Source: JADLGH01 sp964586675 (GTDB taxonomy: Bacteria > Desulfobacterota_D > UBA1144 > Nemesobacterales > UBA2774). Taken from it: a DNA stretch of 64,000 nucleotides. Numbering within the stretch: position 1 is the first letter of the stretch; each line of letters opens with the position of its first letter. The stretch spans positions 46,506 through 110,505 of the forward strand of contig CAZPHQ010000005.1 in assembly GCA_964586675.1 (NCBI GenBank). The letters are read 5' to 3'. The translations under genes and the position numbers were made by a program. This document shows positions 43,194-51,813 of the stretch, in pieces. The notes beneath the pieces were generated by a model. It was not told where the DNA came from and made no database searches. It was given only the letters and a program-made list of their open reading frames with translations.

Positions 43194-43666
43194 TTTAAAA
43201 CCTCCTTGGTTTTATTACACAGCCTTGGTTTCATTACACAGCGGTTTCATTACAGAGCCGGTTAAAACTTTGCGAACGATATTAAATAAATTATTACGTC
43301 GAGCCGAAATCGCATTATTATAATGGCGCTGAGATATATAGCATGGAAGCTGTCATTTACATTATACACATAAAATGCCGCTATTTTGCCATTTTTCAGG
43401 CTTTTTTTACAAAAACGGCATCCGCGGCGCGGAGGCGCGGCCTCTGATAAACGGCGTTCCGTCCGGCGCGCCCGCCGGGTAAAATTAATATAGCCTTAAC
43501 GATCGGATTATGCGGTTTAAATGTTATCCTTTTATGCATTTCGATATGCGCCGGAGCCCGGCTGACATTTCACGTTCATACCGGAGCGCTGCGGCAGCAC
43601 TTGGGCCGACAGCACCGGAAATATTCGCATACAGGCAAAGGAGACCTGGCCGGACCGGGACACCAT
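43194..43666. promoter_or_regulatory. Long divergent intergenic region
   Basis: A 473-nt gene-free stretch between the divergent usp gene and the HlyD gene. It is AT-rich in its middle (43260-43420) and contains the tandem repeats listed separately, an ATGCCG/CGGCAT inverted repeat (43375-43421), and T-runs near 43402. No tRNA, RNA gene or riboswitch was recognised. A promoter on each strand must lie here; no single -35/-10 pair stands out. Confidence 0.4.
43204..43257. repeat. Three tandem repeats in the usp leader
   Basis: Units CCTTGGTTTTATTACACAG (43204-43222), CCTTGGTTTCATTACACAG (43223-43241) and a 16-bp truncated CGGTTTCATTACAGAG (43242-43257). Read on the minus strand, each full unit ends in CCAAGG; only the unit next to the gene is completed to AAGGAGG. 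Confidence 0.85.
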
Positions 43667-44782
43667 ATGAATAAAAAATTTCTTATAATCGGAGGGCTTC
43701 TCCTGGCCGGGGCCGTCCTCTATTTTTTCGTCTTCGCGGGAGATGAGGGCACAGGGGTCGAAAAGGCCGAAAAGAAGCGCTACGTGAAATCCGTTTACGC
43801 CTCGGGGTACGTCGACAGCGTCGGCAAGGTCCAGGTAAAACCCGAGGTCTCGGGCTACATAAAGGAGATATTCGTCTCCGAGGGCGACGGGGTGAAGAAG
43901 GGAGACGTCGTCGCGATAATTCGAAACGACAAGCTCGACGAGCAGCTGAAGGAAGTCACGGCGAAGAAGGGGCTCATCGAAGACAGGATGAAGAACGACT
44001 CCCCCTTCCTCAGCGCGCTCCGCGACGAGATAGCGATCTGGAAAATGAACACCGATATAGAGAAGGGGAATTTTGCCCGGAGGGAATCGCTCTACGAAAA
44101 AGGCATCATCTCGAAGGAGGCCTACGACAAGGCCCGCCAGAGCGTCGAGGTAACGGAGAAAACATATACCAAGTCCACAGAAACCCTGAGAGACCAGCTG
44201 GCGGCGCTAAAGTCCGAGCTCGACTCGCTCACCGCGTCCGAGCAGGCCGTTAGGGAAGAGATCGAAAAGCACAGGATAAAGGCCCCCGTCGACGGAAAAG
44301 TGCTGAGGAAGTTCATCGAATCGGGCGACTACGTCAACAGCGTCTTCAAGGACGACCTCCTCTTTTCGATAGGTGACACGGGCAGGCTCGAAACAGTGCT
44401 CCTCGTCGACGAAGAATTCGTCCCGCTTCTCAAGGTCGGCCAGAAGGTGCTCGTCACGACCGACGCCTATCCCGACGAAGTATTCGAGGGGAGGATCAAA
44501 GTCATCGAGAGCGAGGCCGACAGGGTTTCGAGGACAGTCAAGATAAAAGCCGATAATAACTACCCGCCGGGCATACCCGTCGGCATAACCGTCGAGGGCA
44601 ATGTCATTATAGACGACAGGGAAGGGATATTCATAACCGAAGACGCCGTGGAAGACGGCCACGTGGAGGTGGTGAGAGACGGAAAGAAGGTCAGGGTTCC
44701 CGTCGAGGCCGGAGCCAATAAGGACGGCGTCGTCGAGATCAAGAAAGGAATCGGGGAGAACGAGGAGATAATCACCCGTTGA
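43667..44782 (+). CDS. HlyD-type periplasmic adaptor (membrane fusion protein)
   Basis: A 371-residue protein. An N-terminal membrane anchor (residues 5-24), a lipoyl/biotinyl-like beta domain (VKPEVSGYIKEIFVSEGDGVKKGDVVAI), a helical hairpin (about 90-200), the second lipoyl half (HRIKAPVDGKVLRKFIESGDYV) and beta-barrel domains follow. It couples an inner-membrane ABC exporter to an outer-membrane channel in MacAB-like systems. ATG 43667 is the best start; the AAAGGAG at 43637-43643 is rather distant. The permease starts within its stop codon. Confidence 0.9.
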   Translation: MNKKFLIIGGLLLAGAVLYFFVFAGDEGTGVEKAEKKRYVKSVYASGYVDSVGKVQVKPEVSGYIKEIFVSEGDGVKKGDVVAIIRNDKLDEQLKEVTAKKGLIEDRMKNDSPFLSALRDEIAIWKMNTDIEKGNFARRESLYEKGIISKEAYDKARQSVEVTEKTYTKSTETLRDQLAALKSELDSLTASEQAVREEIEKHRIKAPVDGKVLRKFIESGDYVNSVFKDDLLFSIGDTGRLETVLLVDEEFVPLLKVGQKVLVTTDAYPDEVFEGRIKVIESEADRVSRTVKIKADNNYPPGIPVGITVEGNVIIDDREGIFITEDAVEDGHVEVVRDGKKVRVPVEAGANKDGVVEIKKGIGENEEIITR

Positions 44783-46032
44783 GCCCCATAGTTTTCATCG
44801 CGCTCAAGCTCCTCACAGAGCGTAAGCGCCAGGCGCTAGTATCGACACTCGGCGTCGCCATAGGCGTCGCGGCCTTCATAGCGATGAGCGCCGTCATGAA
44901 CGGCTTTCAGCTTTATTTCATCCGTCAGGCAATTGACATAAACGCGCACATTACGCTCAAAGTCCAGGAAGAGGACGACGAGGGCAGGATTATCCGCGCC
45001 GCCTACGGCGACGGGGTCGTCGCCGACGTCCTCGGCTCGCGCCCGAAGGAGCTAAAGGACAAGATAATCGGCTACGGCAGTTTCCTTAAGCAGTATTCAA
45101 ACGATCCGAGAATAATGGGCATCGCCCCGCACCTCACCGGCGAGGGGATAATCAACTATGGCACCAAGAACAGGGGCGTCAGCATGATAGGCGTCGACCC
45201 CGAGCTCGAAAGAACCGCCTCGGTCGTCGACGACTACCTCGAGCACAAGAACCTCGACAAGCTCGTAACGGACAGGAACAGCGTAATTCTCGGAAGCGAG
45301 CTCGCGAAGGACCTCGGCGTCAAGGAGATCGGAAAGAAAGTCACGATAGTCTCCCCCGAGGGCGGGCTTTACACTCTCAAGGTGGCGGACTTTTTCAACT
45401 CCGGCATAACGAGCATCGACAAAACTAGAGTCTACTTCAACATGCGGACACTCCAGGCGATACTAGACAAGCCGAACGAAGTGAACGAGCTCATCGTGAA
45501 GCTCCACGACGTCGACGGCGCCGAAAACATAGCCCAGGAAATGTCGCGCGATACGGGCTACTACGCCGAAAGCTGGCAGAGGGCCTTCCGGAATTTCCTC
45601 CAGATTTTCAAGATGCAGAACATGATAACGTTCATGATCGTTTTCGCGATCCTCATAGTCTCGGCGTTTGGAATATTCAACATCATGATGATGACCGTCC
45701 TCGAAAAGAAAAAGGACATAGCCATACTCAAGGCGATCGGATACGAAGACAGGGAGATAACGAGAATCTTTGTCCTCCAGGGAATTCTCGTCGGGTTCGT
45801 CGGCGCGCTTCTCGGCTGCCTCTTCGGCTATCTCATTCAGGAGTGGCTCGCGTCGCTCCAGTTCGACATCGTCGGCATAATCAGGACGAAGGGCTTCGTC
45901 CTCGACAGGAGCCCTTCGTACTTCGTCTACGGGTTTCTCTTCGCAATGGTATTTTCGTTCCTGGCGTCGTTCTATCCCTCGTGGCGGGCCTCGAAGCTCT
46001 TCCCCGTCGACATATTCAGGTCGAGCGTATGA
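44779..46032 (+). CDS. FtsX/MacB/LolC-like ABC permease
   Basis: A 417-residue inner-membrane protein. One N-terminal membrane segment, a large periplasmic domain (about 50-270), and three C-terminal segments with the FtsX motif (FGIFNIMMMTVLEKKKDIAILKAIGY) are present. Such permeases work with LolD/MacB-type ATPases in lipoprotein release or efflux. The start is TTG 44779, overlapping the HlyD stop (TTGA), with GAGGAG 12 nt upstream. It ends in an ATGA overlap with the ATPase gene. Confidence 0.9.
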   Translation: MSPIVFIALKLLTERKRQALVSTLGVAIGVAAFIAMSAVMNGFQLYFIRQAIDINAHITLKVQEEDDEGRIIRAAYGDGVVADVLGSRPKELKDKIIGYGSFLKQYSNDPRIMGIAPHLTGEGIINYGTKNRGVSMIGVDPELERTASVVDDYLEHKNLDKLVTDRNSVILGSELAKDLGVKEIGKKVTIVSPEGGLYTLKVADFFNSGITSIDKTRVYFNMRTLQAILDKPNEVNELIVKLHDVDGAENIAQEMSRDTGYYAESWQRAFRNFLQIFKMQNMITFMIVFAILIVSAFGIFNIMMMTVLEKKKDIAILKAIGYEDREITRIFVLQGILVGFVGALLGCLFGYLIQEWLASLQFDIVGIIRTKGFVLDRSPSYFVYGFLFAMVFSFLASFYPSWRASKLFPVDIFRSSV

Positions 46033-46691
46033 GCGTGATACTCGAAGGCAGAGACCTCCGGAAATCGATCGGCGACAACCCGATACTGAACGGCATATCG
46101 ATAGCCGTGGAGAAGGGGGACTTCACAGCCATCGTAGGCTCGTCCGGCTCCGGCAAGAGCTCGCTCATGTACGTCCTCGGCCTTCTCGATTCGCCGACGT
46201 CGGGCGAGGTTTACGTCGACGGTAGAAAAGTCGACTTCGCCGACAGCAAATCCCTCTCCGGGATCAGGAACCGGAAGATCGGGTTCGTGTTCCAGTTTCA
46301 CTATCTCATCGCCGAGCTCACCGCCTCGGAGAACGTCGTAGTCCCGATGCTGAAGCGCGGCGTAAAGCGCCCGGAGGCGAAAGACAAAAGTTACGCTCTT
46401 CTTTCCGAGCTCGGACTCAAGGGCAAGGAAGGTCGGAAGCCCTACCAGCTCTCGGGCGGCGAGCAGCAAAGGGTGGCCATAGCAAGGGCGCTCGGGAACG
46501 ACCCCGAGATTGTCATGGCCGATGAGCCGACGGGCAACCTCGATTCCAGGAATTCCGCGCTCGTCATGGACGTATTTTTAGAGCTCAACGAAAAGGGAAG
46601 GGCGGTGCTCATGATAACGCACGAGCCAGACCTCGCCGGGAAAACGAAGAAGGTTTACGAGATAAAAGACGGCCTCATACTGGGCCAGTAA
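46029..46691 (+). CDS. LolD/MacB-type ABC ATPase
   Basis: A 220-residue ATPase with Walker A GSSGSGKSS (about 36-44), the Q-loop VFQFHYLIAELTA, signature LSGGEQQRVAIARAL, Walker B VMADEPTGNLDS and switch His in MITHEPDLA. It completes the three-gene export operon with the adaptor and permease. ATG 46029 is used; a longer frame from 45843 lies inside the permease gene. No outer-membrane TolC-like gene is adjacent. The substrate cannot be read from sequence; lipoprotein transport is an alternative but an HlyD adaptor is atypical for Lol. Confidence 0.93.
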   Translation: MSVILEGRDLRKSIGDNPILNGISIAVEKGDFTAIVGSSGSGKSSLMYVLGLLDSPTSGEVYVDGRKVDFADSKSLSGIRNRKIGFVFQFHYLIAELTASENVVVPMLKRGVKRPEAKDKSYALLSELGLKGKEGRKPYQLSGGEQQRVAIARALGNDPEIVMADEPTGNLDSRNSALVMDVFLELNEKGRAVLMITHEPDLAGKTKKVYEIKDGLILGQ

Positions 46692-46717
46692 AAAAGCCGG
46701 AGAGGGAGGAATACAGG

Positions 46718-47743
46718 TTGAAGGCTATGAAGATTACAGAGCTCAGGCGAGTCTCACGGAATACGTGCCCACTCTCCAGAGTCGACGCTCCCGTACCCGT
46801 TCCCCGAAACGACGAGGTCCTGATCCACGTCTCCGCATGCGGCGTCTGCCACACGGAGCTAGACGAAATCGAGGGCCGGACGCCGCCACCGTCGCTCCCC
46901 GTGATACCCGGGCACCAGGTCGTAGGCACAGTCATCGATGCGGGCGAAGACGCCTCCCTCTTCACGACGGGCGACAGGGTCGGCGCCGCGTGGATATACT
47001 CCTCCTGCGGCGAGTGCACGTACTGCGCCTCCGGGGAGGACAACCTCTGCCCAGAATTCCTCGCTACAGGCAGGGATAGGGACGGCGGCTACGCCGAATA
47101 CATGCTCGCCCGCGAGGGCTATATCTACCCGATACCTGCAGCGTTTTCCGACGCCGAGGCAGCGCCCCTCCTCTGCGCCGGTGCCATAGGTCTCAGGTCG
47201 CTGAGGCTGGCCGGTCTTTCAGACGGCGGGGCTCTCGGGCTCACGGGGTTCGGCGCGTCGGGGCATCTCGTCCTCAAGACGGCGCTTCACCTCTACCCGC
47301 AGTCACACGTTTACGTCTTCGCGAGGAGCACCGCCGAGCGGGAATTCGCCGAAAGCCTCGGCGCGATATGGACGGGCGACACGGAGGCCGCGCCTCCCGT
47401 TCATCTGAATGCGATTATAGATACCACTCCAGTCTGGAAGCCGGTAGTCGAGGCGCTTAAAAACCTCGCCCCGGGCGGACGGCTCGTCATAAACGCGATA
47501 CGTAAGGAAGATGGAGACAAGGATTATCTGCTGAAGCTCGACTACGCGCGGGATCTATGGATGGAGAAAGAGATAAAATCCGTCGCCAACGTCAGCCGCC
47601 GCGACGCAGCAGACTTCCTTAAAATCGCCGCGGAAATAAATCTCAGGCCCGAGATCGAGGAATACCCCCTCGAAGACGCGAACGAGGCCCTCATTCAGCT
47701 CAAGGAAGGACGTATAAAGGGCGCGAAGGTGCTCAGGGTCTGA
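46718..47743 (+). CDS. Zinc-binding medium-chain alcohol dehydrogenase
   Basis: A 341-residue MDR-family oxidoreductase. Catalytic zinc ligands are in SACGVCHTELDEIEG and PGHQVVG; structural zinc Cys are in SSCGECTYCASGEDNLCP; the Rossmann fold (ALGLTGFGASGHLVLK) follows. It is of the type found as AdhA-like enzymes in hypoxia and stress gene sets of denitrifiers and mycobacteria. TTG 46718 is preferred (AGGGAGGA at 46702-46709, 8 nt before); ATG 46727 is an alternative. Convergent with the TetR gene, 16 nt away. Confidence 0.9.
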   Translation: MKAMKITELRRVSRNTCPLSRVDAPVPVPRNDEVLIHVSACGVCHTELDEIEGRTPPPSLPVIPGHQVVGTVIDAGEDASLFTTGDRVGAAWIYSSCGECTYCASGEDNLCPEFLATGRDRDGGYAEYMLAREGYIYPIPAAFSDAEAAPLLCAGAIGLRSLRLAGLSDGGALGLTGFGASGHLVLKTALHLYPQSHVYVFARSTAEREFAESLGAIWTGDTEAAPPVHLNAIIDTTPVWKPVVEALKNLAPGGRLVINAIRKEDGDKDYLLKLDYARDLWMEKEIKSVANVSRRDAADFLKIAAEINLRPEIEEYPLEDANEALIQLKEGRIKGAKVLRV

Positions 47744-47759
47744 CGCCGGAAAGGCAGCT

Positions 47760-48410
47760 TCACTTACCTACCCTTACAGTCCTGTAGCGAATATAGTCTT
47801 CCATGAGCCCCGGTGCGGACGCGCCGAACATCCGTATGCGCCCGGTATGGAGGAGGAGCAGGAGGCCCGAGGCGTGGGCAAAAACATCGACCATCAAGAG
47901 GTTCGCTTCGTCCCGCGAGGCGCCGAGGGCTTCGGCCGCCTCGGCTATCGGGTGCAGGGCCGCTTCGAGTGCCGCGTTTAGCGCCTTGTCGCGCTCTTTT
48001 CCGAGCCCTACAGGCTTCATGCCGCCGCGAAAGAGGTAGAAACCTAAATCGAGGTCCCTCGGATTATCGGCGTAGAACTGGTAAAACGCCATTGCCGCCG
48101 CGCGTAAGCGGGCTTCGGGACTTCTAGCCCCGGACACGGCATCGTTCACCGCGCCGCCGAGCTCGAACAGCGAAATCCGCAGCAATTCGGCGTAAACGGC
48201 CTCCTTCGAATCGAAATAGAAATAAAGGGCCGCGGCCGTATACCCGGCGCGGGCGGCTATGGCCCTGATGCTGGCCCCTTCGAGCCCTTCCGACTCGAAA
48301 ACTTCGCGGGCCGCCTTGAGTATGAGCCCCCGCCTGTGTTCGCTGACAGCCTCGCGGCGTCCCTTGCGACGGCTTGTTTCCGGGCTTTCTTTCGATCTGG
48401 CTATGGCCAT
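47760..48410 (-). CDS. TetR family regulator
   Basis: A 216-residue regulator. The N-terminal HTH (GLEGASIRAIAARAGYTAAALYFYFDSKEAVYAEL, about 40-74; quoted key part ASIRAIAARAGYTAAALY) is typical of TetR; the C-terminal domain is helical. It is divergent from the HpaB/AbfD-like enzyme gene, with a perfect palindrome between them, and so is the likely autoregulator and controller of that enzyme. Confidence 0.92.
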   Translation of the reverse strand: MAIARSKESPETSRRKGRREAVSEHRRGLILKAAREVFESEGLEGASIRAIAARAGYTAAALYFYFDSKEAVYAELLRISLFELGGAVNDAVSGARSPEARLRAAAMAFYQFYADNPRDLDLGFYLFRGGMKPVGLGKERDKALNAALEAALHPIAEAAEALGASRDEANLLMVDVFAHASGLLLLLHTGRIRMFGASAPGLMEDYIRYRTVRVGK

Positions 48411-48431
48411 TTTTTCACCTTCATTTTACGA

Positions 48432-48459
48432 TTGACAATAATTCTAACACTGTTAGAAT
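48432..48459 (+). promoter_or_regulatory. Promoter with overlapping 19-bp palindromic operator
   Basis: TTGACA (48432-48437), a 16-nt spacer, then TAGAAT (48454-48459). The perfect palindrome ATTCTAACACTGTTAGAAT occupies 48441-48459, so a bound repressor would cover the -10. It lies between the divergent TetR and HpaB/AbfD-like genes. Confidence 0.78.
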
Positions 48460-48494
48460 ATGATTCAAGGAGTCGATACTCCGGAGGCCTTGGC

Positions 48495-50048
48495 ATGTTG
48501 ATGACCTCATCCGAATATCGCGAATCGCTTCGCACTTATAAACCACGCGTGTTCGTAAACGGGCGCGCGGTCGAGAGTGTCCCCGACGAGCCGCTCCTCG
48601 AGCCTGGCATAAACGCCGTCGGCGTAACGTACGACTTCGCGCACCTTCCCGAATACCTGCCCGTAATGACAGCGAGGCAGGGCACGTCCGGCAAGGTAGT
48701 GAACCGCATGGTTCACATCAACGAAAATTCGACAGACCTCCTCTGCAAGCTCGAAGCTGTGCGCCTAGTATGCAAGGTCTCGGGCTGCGCCATGCGCTAT
48801 CTCACTCACGACGCGCTCAACGGAATTTATCAGGCCACCCGGCGGACGGACGACGCTCACAATACCGACTACTCGCAGCGCTTCCTAAATTATCTTCACC
48901 ATGTACAGGACCGCGACCTCACCCTCGCCGTCGCTATGACGGACGCCAAGGGCGATCGATCCCGGCGTCCCGGCCAGCAGTCAAATCCCGACGTTTACGT
49001 TCACATTAAAGAGCGCCGCCCGGGCGGCATAGTGATACGCGGCACGAAGGCGATCGTGACAGGCGCGCCGTACGTTCACGAATTCCTCGTGATGCCGTGC
49101 CGCACCCACACGAAAGAAGATACGGATTTCGCCGTCTGCTGCGCCGTCCCGGTCGACGCGCCGGGCGTAACCATCATAGCGAGGCCTGCGGGACGCCCCG
49201 GCGAATCCTCCGCCAAATTCTCGGCGAAATACGGCCAGTCGACAGGCGTCGTAGTCTTCGACGACGTGTTCGTACCGTACGAAAAAGTTTTCCTCGCCGG
49301 AGAATACGAAGAAGGCGGATTCCTGACGACTTCCTACGCGACGCATCACCGCCATTCCTGCATCGGCGCGCGGGCAGGGTTCGGCGATCTGCTCATAGGT
49401 GCCGGAGCGCTCATGGTCGAAGCGAACGGACTCGACCCCGACAGGCACGGCCATATCCGCGAGCAGATGGTCGATCTCATAACGATCACGGAAAGCTTTT
49501 TCGCCTGCGGCGTCGCGGCATCGGTCTATTGCACCGAAGACCCAGCCGGCTCCGTCATGCCCGACACGGTTTTCTCAAACATCGGAAAGCTCCTGTTAGC
49601 GACTAAAATTTACGACATGCAGAGGATTGCCCATTACGTTTCGGGCGGGCTCATCGTAGCCTTGCCCGGCCCCGACGAAGACCACAATCCGGAGACGAGG
49701 GCGTCGCTGACGGCTGTGCTCGGCGGACGTCCCGACATCCCGGTGGAGCAGCGTATGGAAGTTGCGAGGCTCATCGAAGACCTGACTGTTTCCGGACAAA
49801 GCGGCTGGTACTCCGTTATATCCCTTCACGGCGGAGGGTCGCCCGAAGCGATGAAGCGCGAGATCTGGCGGAACTACCCTGTACTGGAAAAGGCCGAGCT
49901 GGTACAGAACCTCCTCGACCGCGGCGTGCTGACGGGCGGACAGAGCGCCTCGAGGCAGCCCGGTCGCTGCTGCGCGACGGGGTGTCAGGTTCCGAAGCCT
50001 CCCGATGCCCTGCCCGAGCCTAAGGCTATCCCCGAAGCTCCCGAATGA
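48495..50048 (+). CDS. HpaB/4-hydroxybutyryl-CoA dehydratase fold enzyme
   Basis: A 517-residue protein of the 4-hydroxyphenylacetate 3-hydroxylase/4-hydroxybutyryl-CoA dehydratase (AbfD) family, an acyl-CoA-dehydrogenase-like FAD fold. Signature parts are SSEYRESLRTYKPRVFVNG at the start, NYLHHVQDRDLTLAVAMTDAKGDRS, and HHRHSCIGARAGFGDLLIGAG. In AbfD, from memory, a His and a Cys seven residues later ligate a [4Fe-4S] cluster; here the Cys position is Ala. A Cys-rich tail (RCCATGC) lies near residue 495. ATG 48495 has GGAGG 7 nt upstream. The reaction is uncertain; the fold also covers flavin monooxygenases. Confidence 0.83.
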   Translation: MLMTSSEYRESLRTYKPRVFVNGRAVESVPDEPLLEPGINAVGVTYDFAHLPEYLPVMTARQGTSGKVVNRMVHINENSTDLLCKLEAVRLVCKVSGCAMRYLTHDALNGIYQATRRTDDAHNTDYSQRFLNYLHHVQDRDLTLAVAMTDAKGDRSRRPGQQSNPDVYVHIKERRPGGIVIRGTKAIVTGAPYVHEFLVMPCRTHTKEDTDFAVCCAVPVDAPGVTIIARPAGRPGESSAKFSAKYGQSTGVVVFDDVFVPYEKVFLAGEYEEGGFLTTSYATHHRHSCIGARAGFGDLLIGAGALMVEANGLDPDRHGHIREQMVDLITITESFFACGVAASVYCTEDPAGSVMPDTVFSNIGKLLLATKIYDMQRIAHYVSGGLIVALPGPDEDHNPETRASLTAVLGGRPDIPVEQRMEVARLIEDLTVSGQSGWYSVISLHGGGSPEAMKREIWRNYPVLEKAELVQNLLDRGVLTGGQSASRQPGRCCATGCQVPKPPDALPEPKAIPEAPE

Positions 50049-50144
50049 TTTCGAGCCGCTTCTGGATAGTGCATGCGCAGTTAACCTCTATATAGCGCGC
50101 AAATCCCTGTAGTGGTTACAAAATAACCGGCATATTCACACAAT

Positions 50145-50177
50145 CTTAATATTTCCTTAATATTTCCGTAATATAAT
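50145..50177 (+). promoter_or_regulatory. Three 11-bp direct repeats (Pho-box-like) with TATAAT
   Basis: CTTAATATTTC occurs at 50145-50155 and again at 50156-50166, with a degenerate third copy CGTAATATAAT at 50167-50177 whose end supplies a TATAAT (50172-50177). Period 11 is the helical spacing of OmpR/PhoB-type activator sites. It lies 84 nt before the CYTH-CHAD start. Confidence 0.65.
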
Positions 50178-50260
50178 GGGTAGACTCGCAGGGCGGATTT
50201 GACCCTCGCCGATGCCATTCAGGACGGGCCCTTTAACCAATCCCGAAAAAGGAAACAGTT

Positions 50261-51802
50261 TTGCACAAAACGGCATACTACTCTATTTCAGACCCCGCAC
50301 AGCTCGAAGAAATTAAAGCCGCTCTCGAAGGCGTGTTCACGCTCGCACAGGAAAAGGCTTCGACAGTCAAAGAAACCTATTACGACACGTTCGACAGCGC
50401 GCTCTACACGAGCGGCCGGTTCCTGACGAGACAGGCCAGACGCTTTTCGCTGAGAGGGAAAGGGCGCGAGAAGGCCTCCGCCGGGGCCGTCCCCGTACGC
50501 GAACGGTCCTACCTCACCTGGGCCGACTTCCCCGAAGGGCGCTTAAGAGACGCGCTCCGCGAGGCCGCCGAGATAAGGGCGCTCCTTCCGTTGATCACGA
50601 TTACGAGGCACACATTATCCTGGGCCATTACCGCCGCCGAGGGAAAAACGGTGGCCCGCGTAAGGCTCGTCGAATCGGTTTCGAGCGATGATAACGGCCC
50701 GGCTGTGAGGGCCGCCATACTCGAAGCGGAGCCCGTCAGGGGGTATGGCGGTGAATTCGAAACGCTCACGGGTATCTTGTCCGGGCTCGGGCTCGAATCC
50801 GGCGAAAACGACGTGCTCTCGGCATCGCTCGAAGCGAAGGGCAAAACTATCGGGACGTACTCGTCCAAGGTCAACGTATCTCTCGACCCCGAGACCCCGT
50901 CGGGCGAGGCGATCAGGAAAATACTGAGAGACCTTCTCGATACGATGAAAAAGAACGAGGACGGCATGGCAAAAGATATCGACACCGAATTCCTCCACGA
51001 TTTCCGCGTCGCGGTCAGGCGCTCGCGCTCGGCCCTCACGCTGACAAGGAATATATACGCGGAAGAGGAGAGGGAGCGCTGGAAGGAAGCGCTCCGTACG
51101 CTCGGCAGAATGACGAACCGCCTCCGGGACCTCGACATATACCTTCTCGGGAAAGATAAATACGTCGCCATGGTGCCGCCGTCCCTGAGGCCCGGGCTGG
51201 AAAAGCTCTTCTCTCTCATCGCGGGTGAAAGGGCGAAGGCGCTCGCCGAGTTCACAGTCTTCGTCGAATCCGAAGAATACCGCCGCATGCTCTACGCCTG
51301 GGAATTATTCCTCGATTCGGCGGAATCTTCCGGCACCGGCGAGAAGGCCGAAAGGCCCGTCCTCAAGCTGGCCCGGAAACGGATCAGGAAACGCTACAAG
51401 AGCGCGGTCGACATCGGGAGTAATATAACCGGCTCGTCTCCCGACGCCGACTTTCACACACTGAGAATAGAGTGCAAGAAGCTCCGTTACTACCTCGAGT
51501 TCTTCGAGTCACTTTTCCCGGGAGACGAGACGAAGCGCGCGATAAAGCAGCTCAAGGCCCTTCAGGACAATCTCGGCGATTTCAACGACCTCCACGTTCA
51601 GCAGGAGAGCATACAGGGATTTCTCTCTCTCGTAGACGCGGGCGACGAGTCCGAAAAAGAGATCGTCGCCTCTGCCGGTGGCCTGATATCCTGCCTCTAC
51701 ACCCGGCAGGAGGAGCGCCGCGCGGAATTCGCGTCGCGGTTCGAAGAATTCGCCGGCGAGGAAACAAGGGCGCTGTTTGATAAAATGCTCTCGGGCAATT
51801 AG
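50261..51802 (+). CDS. CYTH-CHAD domain protein
   Basis: A 513-residue cytosolic protein. Residues 1-200 resemble a CYTH (triphosphate tunnel) domain but its N-terminus (AYYSISDPAQLEEI) lacks the ExExK motif, so this half is degenerate. Residues about 215-505 are a CHAD domain with the conserved His/Arg/Lys rows (LHDFRVAVRRSRSAL, MTNRLRDLDIYLLGKDKY, HTLRIECKKLRYYLEFFESL, LQDNLGDFNDLHVQ). CHAD domains bind polyphosphate and decorate granules in other bacteria. The start is TTG 50261 with AAGGAAA upstream. A ParA gene follows after 11 nt. Confidence 0.92.
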   Translation: MHKTAYYSISDPAQLEEIKAALEGVFTLAQEKASTVKETYYDTFDSALYTSGRFLTRQARRFSLRGKGREKASAGAVPVRERSYLTWADFPEGRLRDALREAAEIRALLPLITITRHTLSWAITAAEGKTVARVRLVESVSSDDNGPAVRAAILEAEPVRGYGGEFETLTGILSGLGLESGENDVLSASLEAKGKTIGTYSSKVNVSLDPETPSGEAIRKILRDLLDTMKKNEDGMAKDIDTEFLHDFRVAVRRSRSALTLTRNIYAEEERERWKEALRTLGRMTNRLRDLDIYLLGKDKYVAMVPPSLRPGLEKLFSLIAGERAKALAEFTVFVESEEYRRMLYAWELFLDSAESSGTGEKAERPVLKLARKRIRKRYKSAVDIGSNITGSSPDADFHTLRIECKKLRYYLEFFESLFPGDETKRAIKQLKALQDNLGDFNDLHVQQESIQGFLSLVDAGDESEKEIVASAGGLISCLYTRQEERRAEFASRFEEFAGEETRALFDKMLSGN

Positions 51803-51813
51803 AGTATGAGCTT

